Origin: UBA2882 sp964619485
Lineage (GTDB): Bacteria; Bacillota; Clostridia; Lachnospirales; Lachnospiraceae
Assembly: GCA_964619485.1 (NCBI GenBank)
Contig: CAZUCI010000056.1
Coordinates: forward strand, 1 to 22,714
DNA length: 22,714 nucleotides
Direction of reading: 5' to 3'
In this document: one piece after another, positions 21,558 to 22,714 of the stretch
Position numbering within the stretch: the stretch's first letter is position 1
How the letters are laid out: every line of letters begins with the position of its first letter
Notes under the pieces: model-generated
Databases searched by the model: none
Seen by the model: only the letters and a program-made list of their open reading frames with translations
What the model was told of the DNA's origin: nothing
Made by a program: the position numbers and the translations under genes

Positions 21558-21636
21558 TCAAAGTGAATCCCTCACTTCCGCTAATGGTGTCTCATAGGTA
21601 AATAATTCCTGTTTCATCTGATCTAATTCGACCACT
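21558..21636 (-). CDS. prfB: prfB zero-frame leader with programmed +1 frameshift site CTT TGA C
   Basis: A GTG at 21636, with AGGTGGTG 7 nt upstream, opens a 25-codon frame (VELDQMKQELFTYE and onward, ending RDSL) and stops at TGA (21561-21559). The stop is in the context CTT TGA C, preceded by the SD-like GAGGG. This is the well-known RF2 autoregulatory site: low RF2 lets the ribosome slip +1 and continue. After the slip the frame reads DLANKSK, matching the usual RF2 N terminus. The frameshift at codon 26 is at the standard position. Confidence 0.88.
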
Positions 21637-21683
21637 TTGCGTCACCACCTTTTTATTCTTATTTTTCTGCTTTTCTATAAAGA

Positions 21684-21715
21684 CATACATCCTGACAGCA
21701 ATGTCAGGATGTATG
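21684..21715 (-). terminator. 14-bp perfect hairpin between secA and prfB
   Basis: CATACATCCTGACA (21684-21697) and its exact complement (21702-21715) enclose a 4-nt loop (TTGC on the minus strand, GCAA on the plus). The minus-strand tail TCTTTATAG is only weakly T-rich, so it may be a partial terminator or a processing and stability element in a secA-prfB transcript. Confidence 0.6.
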
Positions 21716-21749
21716 AATCTACCAGCTTATCAACTCGTAGTATATCCGT

Positions 21750-22714
21750 TTAAGCCAATTTACCACAGCAGTTCTTGTATTTCTTTCCGCTGCCACATGG
21801 ACATGGGTCATTGGGATAAATCTTTGCTTTTTCTCTCTTAACCGGTCCCTTTTGAGCACTGTCGTCTTTGTTGGTACCGGTTACCTCAGCAACCTGCTCT
21901 CTCTCCACCTTCTGCTCAATACGAACGGAGAACAGCAGTCTGACAGTATCCTCACGGATATTGTCTGTCATGGCATCAAACATTTCATAAGCATTCATCT
22001 TATATTCTACGACAGGATCTCTCTGTCCATAAGCGGCAAGTCCAACGCCCTGACGCAGCTGATCCATATCATCAATATGATTCATCCACTTGCGGTCGAT
22101 TACCTTTAATAAAATAACTCGCTCAATCTCACGGATAGCTTCCGGCTCAGGGAACTCAGCCTCTTTACTCTCATAAAGCTTTACTGCCTCCTCCTTCAAT
22201 TTATGGAGAAGCTCGTTTTTCTTCATGACCTTGACCATTCCATGATTCAATGGACGAACCGGAATGATTCCGCCAAGCACCTGATGAAGTTCAACCAGAT
22301 TCCAGTCATCGCTGTTTCCATCATCCGGAATACACATGTTTACAGAATTCTCAACAATATCTGTAATCATCTTGTAAATAACATCACGCATGCTTTCACC
22401 GTCTAATACACGGCGACGCTCTGCATAAATGATTTCTCTCTGCTCGTTCATAACCTGATCATAATCTAACAGGTTCTTACGGATTCCATAGTTGTTGTTT
22501 TCAATCTTCTTCTGTGCATTTTCAATTGCCTTGGTAAGCATCTTATGTTCAATCTGCTGTCCCTCCGGAATACCCAGTGTGTTGAACATATCAATCATTC
22601 TCTCAGAACCGAACAGACGCATCAGATCATCTTCCAGTGAAATATAGAAACGGGACTCACCTGGATCTCCCTGACGACCGGAACGGCCTCTTAACTGGTT
22701 ATCAATACGTCTTG
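21750..22714 (-). CDS. secA: Preprotein translocase ATPase SecA, C-terminal part
   Basis: SecA is the motor that pushes preproteins through SecYEG. The frame is open to the window edge; the visible 321 residues begin inside the second nucleotide-binding domain with RIDNQLRGRSGRQGDPGESR and SLEDDLMRLFGSERM. The helical scaffold and wing region follow (NLLDYDQVMNEQRE, then IDRKWMNHIDDMDQLRQGVGLAAYGQRDPVVEYK). The protein ends in the SEC-C zinc-binding tail DPCPCGSGKKYKNCCGKLA, with all four Cys present. The 5' part lies beyond 22714. Confidence 0.97.
   Translation of the reverse strand, partial: RRIDNQLRGRSGRQGDPGESRFYISLEDDLMRLFGSERMIDMFNTLGIPEGQQIEHKMLTKAIENAQKKIENNNYGIRKNLLDYDQVMNEQREIIYAERRRVLDGESMRDVIYKMITDIVENSVNMCIPDDGNSDDWNLVELHQVLGGIIPVRPLNHGMVKVMKKNELLHKLKEEAVKLYESKEAEFPEPEAIREIERVILLKVIDRKWMNHIDDMDQLRQGVGLAAYGQRDPVVEYKMNAYEMFDAMTDNIREDTVRLLFSVRIEQKVEREQVAEVTGTNKDDSAQKGPVKREKAKIYPNDPCPCGSGKKYKNCCGKLA

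Overview
The window looks like a chromosomal segment of a Lachnospiraceae-type gut Clostridium. This rests on moderate GC, AGGAGG-type ribosome binding sites, an FMN riboswitch driving an ECF-type RibU, DUF4214 and InlB-type surface proteins, DUF975 proteins, a surface GH9 cellulase lipoprotein, and an RF2 gene with the classic CTT TGA C recoding site. The genus cannot be fixed from sequence reading alone. It is draft sequence: a run of exactly 100 N marks a scaffold gap, and at least two genes (the DUF4214 protein and prfB) carry single-base frame disruptions that may be assembly errors.

Left part (1-6310, all minus strand): a truncated tRNA-Ser(UGA) with its own promoter, then, read in transcription order from about 6230, a probable operon: YcxB-like membrane protein, tsaE, tsaB, rimI, small zinc-ribbon protein, RNase Z, anchored hypothetical, tsaD, ispD. 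This groups three t6A tRNA-modification genes with an N-acetyltransferase and a tRNA 3'-end nuclease. From 6268 to 8177 is a surface protein (beta-solenoid-like repeats, InlB repeat, Pro-rich linker, four DUF4214-type repeats), broken by a frameshift and cut by the gap.

Middle (8278-17632): a MacB-like efflux operon (ATPase, membrane-fusion adaptor, permease) under a promoter that overlaps a palindromic operator. It diverges from an FMN riboswitch and ribU. ribU converges on tex across a strong hairpin. A GH9 endoglucanase lipoprotein lies upstream of tex.

Right part (17640-22714): a plus-strand three-gene unit (small membrane protein, HEQEH putative zinc metallopeptidase with two CxxC pairs, DUF975 membrane protein) leads into about 1.1 kb of unusual repeat-rich DNA (19415-20506). 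Beyond it on the minus strand are prfB and the 3' end of secA, the common secA-prfB order.

The 19415-20506 region is the most unusual part. It contains two GGACGYCAGG hairpins, ten tandem 8-bp units, five tandem 15-bp units, and five exact copies of GTTTACATAA. It also holds four palindromes of the form TTCGATATA-N15-TATATCGAA with constant geometry, and a 143-bp nested palindrome. One reading frame through it (19856-20461) has a single stop in about 200 codons, and all four palindromes lie in that frame as FDI-x5-YIE. A TGTAA(G)NTTCACAGC motif sits on three successive in-frame stop codons. It could be a decayed mobile or repeat element, a relic repeat-protein gene, or an array of protein-binding sites or structured RNA.
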